Below are positions 4,953 to 7,010 of a stretch of DNA of 7,010 bases, in pieces (the first letter of the stretch is position 1; every line of letters begins with the position of its first letter). The DNA comes from an uncultured Caryophanales bacterium. GTDB lineage: Bacteria > Bacillota_I > Bacilli_A > RF39 > UBA660. The position numbers and the translations under genes were made by a program. The notes below the pieces were generated by a model. The model saw nothing but the letters and a program-made list of their open reading frames with translations, was not told the origin of the DNA and ran no database searches. Location: NCBI GenBank assembly GCA_937897245.1, contig CALCBO010000197.1, positions 1 to 7,010 on the forward strand, read 5' to 3'.

Positions 4953-6260
4953 ATGAAAACAGTTGCTTTCCATACTTTAGGTTGTAAAGTTAATACATAT
5001 GAATCAGAAGCAATGCTTAAGTTATTTGCGAATGATGGTTATAAAGAAGTTGATTTTAAAGAAAAAGCAGATGTATATGTTATCAATACGTGTACAGTTA
5101 CAAATACAGGAGATTCTAAATCAAGACAGATGATTAGAAAATCTCATCGTAATAACCCTAATGCGGTTATTTGTGTTGTAGGATGCTATAGTCAGGTAGC
5201 TAGTGAAGAAATTAAAACTATTGAAGGTGTTAGTATTGTTTTAGGGACTCAGTTTAGGAATCAGGTTGTAGAATTGGTTCATGAGTATCTACAAACTCAT
5301 GAACAGATTGTTCGTATTGCTGATGTTATGCGTTCTGCTCGTTTTGAAGATTTAGATATAGATGAGTTTACCAAGAATACAAGAGCATTCTTGAAAATAC
5401 AGGACGGCTGCAATAATTTCTGTACTTATTGCATTATTCCGTATGCAAGAGGAAAAATGCGTTCTAGAAGTAAGGAGAGTGTTTTATCTCAAGCACAGTC
5501 TTTAGTTAATCATGGTTTTAGTGAGATTGTTTTAACTGGTATTCATACTGCTGGTTATGGGCAGGATTTTGATGATTATAGTTTTTATGATTTATTGGTT
5601 GATTTAACAACAAAAGTAAAAGGGTTAAAGAGATTAAGAATTTCTTCAATTGAAATGAGTCAGGTTAGTGAGGGAATTATGAATTTAATTGCAGATTCAT
5701 CAATTATTGTGGATCATTTACATATACCTATTCAATCAGGAAATGATAATACTTTAAAACGTATGAATCGTCATTATACTACTCAAGAGTTTGAACAAAA
5801 ATATTTTGAATTAAAGAAAAAACTACCTTCTCTTTCTATTACTACTGATGTTATTGTAGGTTTTCCAGGTGAAACTGATGAAGATTTTGAATCTACTTAT
5901 CAATGGATTAAAAAGTTACATTTTAATCAGTTGCATGTATTCCCATATTCTAAAAGAAAAGGAACACCTGCTGCAAGAATGAAAGATCAGGTAGATGAGT
6001 CTGTAAAGAAACAAAGAGTGAAAGCTTTATTGGATTTATCTCATACTTTAATGAGAGAATATGCTCAACAGCAAATAGGTAAAACATTAGAGGTTTTGAT
6101 TGAAGAAAAAGATGGAGATTATATGATTGGTCATGCTTCTAATTATTTAAAGGTAAGAGTTAAGTTAGCTGAAGATTCAGTTGGACATATTTATTCAGTT
6201 AATATTAAAGAAACAGATGATGTTATTTTAATTGGAGAGATGCTAAGTGAAAAAGATTAA
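4953..6260 (+). CDS. mtaB: tRNA t6A37 methylthiotransferase MtaB
   Basis: MtaB is a radical-SAM enzyme that adds a methylthio group to C2 of N6-threonylcarbamoyladenosine at tRNA position 37 (t6A to ms2t6A), aiding decoding of ANN codons. All three modules are present. The N-terminal domain binds the auxiliary iron-sulfur cluster through Cys11 (TLGCKVN), Cys47 (NTCTVT) and Cys78 (VGCYSQ). The radical-SAM core has CNNFCTYC (Cys153, Cys157, Cys160). A C-terminal TRAM domain covers about 372-430. TLGCKVNTYESEAM at the start separates MtaB from MiaB and RimO. Its 435 residues are close to the family size, so it looks complete. AAAGGA (4942-4947) lies 5 bases before the ATG. The gap after the lipoprotein gene is 11 bases, with no terminator or promoter visible, and its end overlaps murE by 14 bases. 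Confidence 0.95.
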   Translation: MKTVAFHTLGCKVNTYESEAMLKLFANDGYKEVDFKEKADVYVINTCTVTNTGDSKSRQMIRKSHRNNPNAVICVVGCYSQVASEEIKTIEGVSIVLGTQFRNQVVELVHEYLQTHEQIVRIADVMRSARFEDLDIDEFTKNTRAFLKIQDGCNNFCTYCIIPYARGKMRSRSKESVLSQAQSLVNHGFSEIVLTGIHTAGYGQDFDDYSFYDLLVDLTTKVKGLKRLRISSIEMSQVSEGIMNLIADSSIIVDHLHIPIQSGNDNTLKRMNRHYTTQEFEQKYFELKKKLPSLSITTDVIVGFPGETDEDFESTYQWIKKLHFNQLHVFPYSKRKGTPAARMKDQVDESVKKQRVKALLDLSHTLMREYAQQQIGKTLEVLIEEKDGDYMIGHASNYLKVRVKLAEDSVGHIYSVNIKETDDVILIGEMLSEKD

Positions 6261-7010
6261 TGAATTATTTGATGTAAAAGAAGATTTTAAAATAGTTTCT
6301 ATCCATAGTGATTCAAGATATGTTGGTAGAGATTCGGTTTTCTTTTGCGTTGATGGTTTAAGTGTTGATGGACATCGTTATGTAGAAGATGCAGTTTTCC
6401 AAGGGGCGAAGTGTATAGTTTATTCTAAGCCTCTTCTTTATAAACATCCAGGTATTTTATATATTCAGGTTAATGATGTCTTAGATGAATTGAATCGTGT
6501 TGCTGATATTTTTTATGATCATCCTAGTCATAAGATGACAATGATTGGAGTTACAGGAACTAGTGGTAAAACTGTTGTAGCATTGATGATTCATGATATT
6601 TTACAACATTTTTTGCGTGTTGGATATATTGGTACTAATGACATTGAATATGCAGGGCATATTATTCAGTCTCCTTATACAACACCAGAAACGATTTTTT
6701 TGCATCGTCATTTAAATGAGATGGTTAAAAATGATATTAAAGGTGTATGCTTAGAAGTTTCAAGTCATGGTTTAACTTTGAAAAGGGTGGATGGGGTTCA
6801 TTTTGATATTGGTATTTTTACTAATAGTTATGAGGAACATCTTGATTTTCATGGAACTATGCAACATCTATATGCATCTAAGGAAAAACTTTTTAAACTC
6901 CTTGATAATAAGGGGTATGCGATTTTAAATACTGATGAAGTTCGTTTTTTTAATGAAGTCAAAGATGATGTTAAATGTCAGATTATTACTTATGGTATTG
7001 ATCATAAATC
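6247..7010 (+). CDS. murE: MurE-type UDP-MurNAc-peptide ligase, N-terminal 254 residues (partial, runs off right edge)
   Basis: MurE adds the third amino acid of the peptidoglycan stem peptide (lysine or diaminopimelate) to UDP-MurNAc-L-Ala-D-Glu with ATP, in the cytoplasm. The frame is open from a GTG at 6247 to the edge. Visible hallmarks are DSR (22-24) and FFCVDG (32-37) in the uridine-binding domain, P-loop GTSGKT (104-109), TTPET (145-149), EVSSHGL (170-176), HLDFHGT (198-204) and YASKEKLF (209-216), where Lys212 matches the carbamylated lysine of the family. The P-loop has Ser106 where most Mur ligases have Asn (GTNGKT). GGAGAG (6234-6239), 7 bases before the GTG, supports this start; the nearby ATG at 6240 is in the mtaB frame. 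The motif that chooses lysine or diaminopimelate lies beyond the window. A MurE-like paralogue rather than the main MurE is possible. Confidence 0.86.
   Translation, partial: MKKINELFDVKEDFKIVSIHSDSRYVGRDSVFFCVDGLSVDGHRYVEDAVFQGAKCIVYSKPLLYKHPGILYIQVNDVLDELNRVADIFYDHPSHKMTMIGVTGTSGKTVVALMIHDILQHFLRVGYIGTNDIEYAGHIIQSPYTTPETIFLHRHLNEMVKNDIKGVCLEVSSHGLTLKRVDGVHFDIGIFTNSYEEHLDFHGTMQHLYASKEKLFKLLDNKGYAILNTDEVRFFNEVKDDVKCQIITYGIDHK

Noticed and set aside
1..7010. CRISPR array, tRNA/rRNA genes or a defence system
   Set aside because: No regularly spaced repeats, tRNA-like clover leaf or rRNA sequence was seen, and all long frames match transport, tRNA modification, translation, amino-acid or cell-wall functions.

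Overview
The window appears to join two different low-GC Firmicutes-type sequences at about position 1165-1215. The left part (1 to about 1170) has moderate GC: 35 of 60 bases at 61-120 and 26 of 60 at 721-780. It carries an EF-G-like GTPase and a TyrA whose wording resembles Lachnospiraceae-like Clostridia. The right part (about 1190-7010) is AT-rich: 15 of 60 G+C at 1441-1500 and 18 of 60 at 4801-4860. It uses mostly A/T-ending codons and resembles Erysipelotrichia or a related very low-GC lineage. These taxonomic readings are inferences from protein wording and base composition.

Left part: the 5' end of an EF-G-like translational GTPase lies on the minus strand (1-406) with a good sigma-A promoter. 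A 278-base divergent intergenic region follows. It holds several inverted repeats, including a 45-base near-perfect palindrome that overlaps a second good promoter facing right. That promoter precedes tyrA (prephenate dehydrogenase). TyrA is cut after its NAD-binding domain, at 167 codons, exactly where the sequence changes character.

Right part: it opens with a rho-independent terminator that has no complete gene of its own. A compact plus-strand gene run follows: MalF-type permease, MalG-type permease, a large LplA/YtcQ-like solute-binding lipoprotein, the tRNA methylthiotransferase MtaB, and a Mur ligase (MurE) that runs off the right edge. Genes overlap by 1, 1 and 14 bases or are 11 bases apart, so the run is probably one transcription unit. 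The first three would form a carbohydrate or oligosaccharide ABC importer. No ATPase is encoded here, so a shared MsmX-type ATPase elsewhere is expected. MtaB and MurE are housekeeping genes that seem to be cotranscribed with it.

I see no tRNA, rRNA, CRISPR array, transposase, defence gene or other convincing novel system. The points most worth a second look are the junction (chimeric contig or real recombination), the promoter-embedded palindrome, the altered GTPase motifs of the EF-G-like protein, and the unusual gene order of the transporter.
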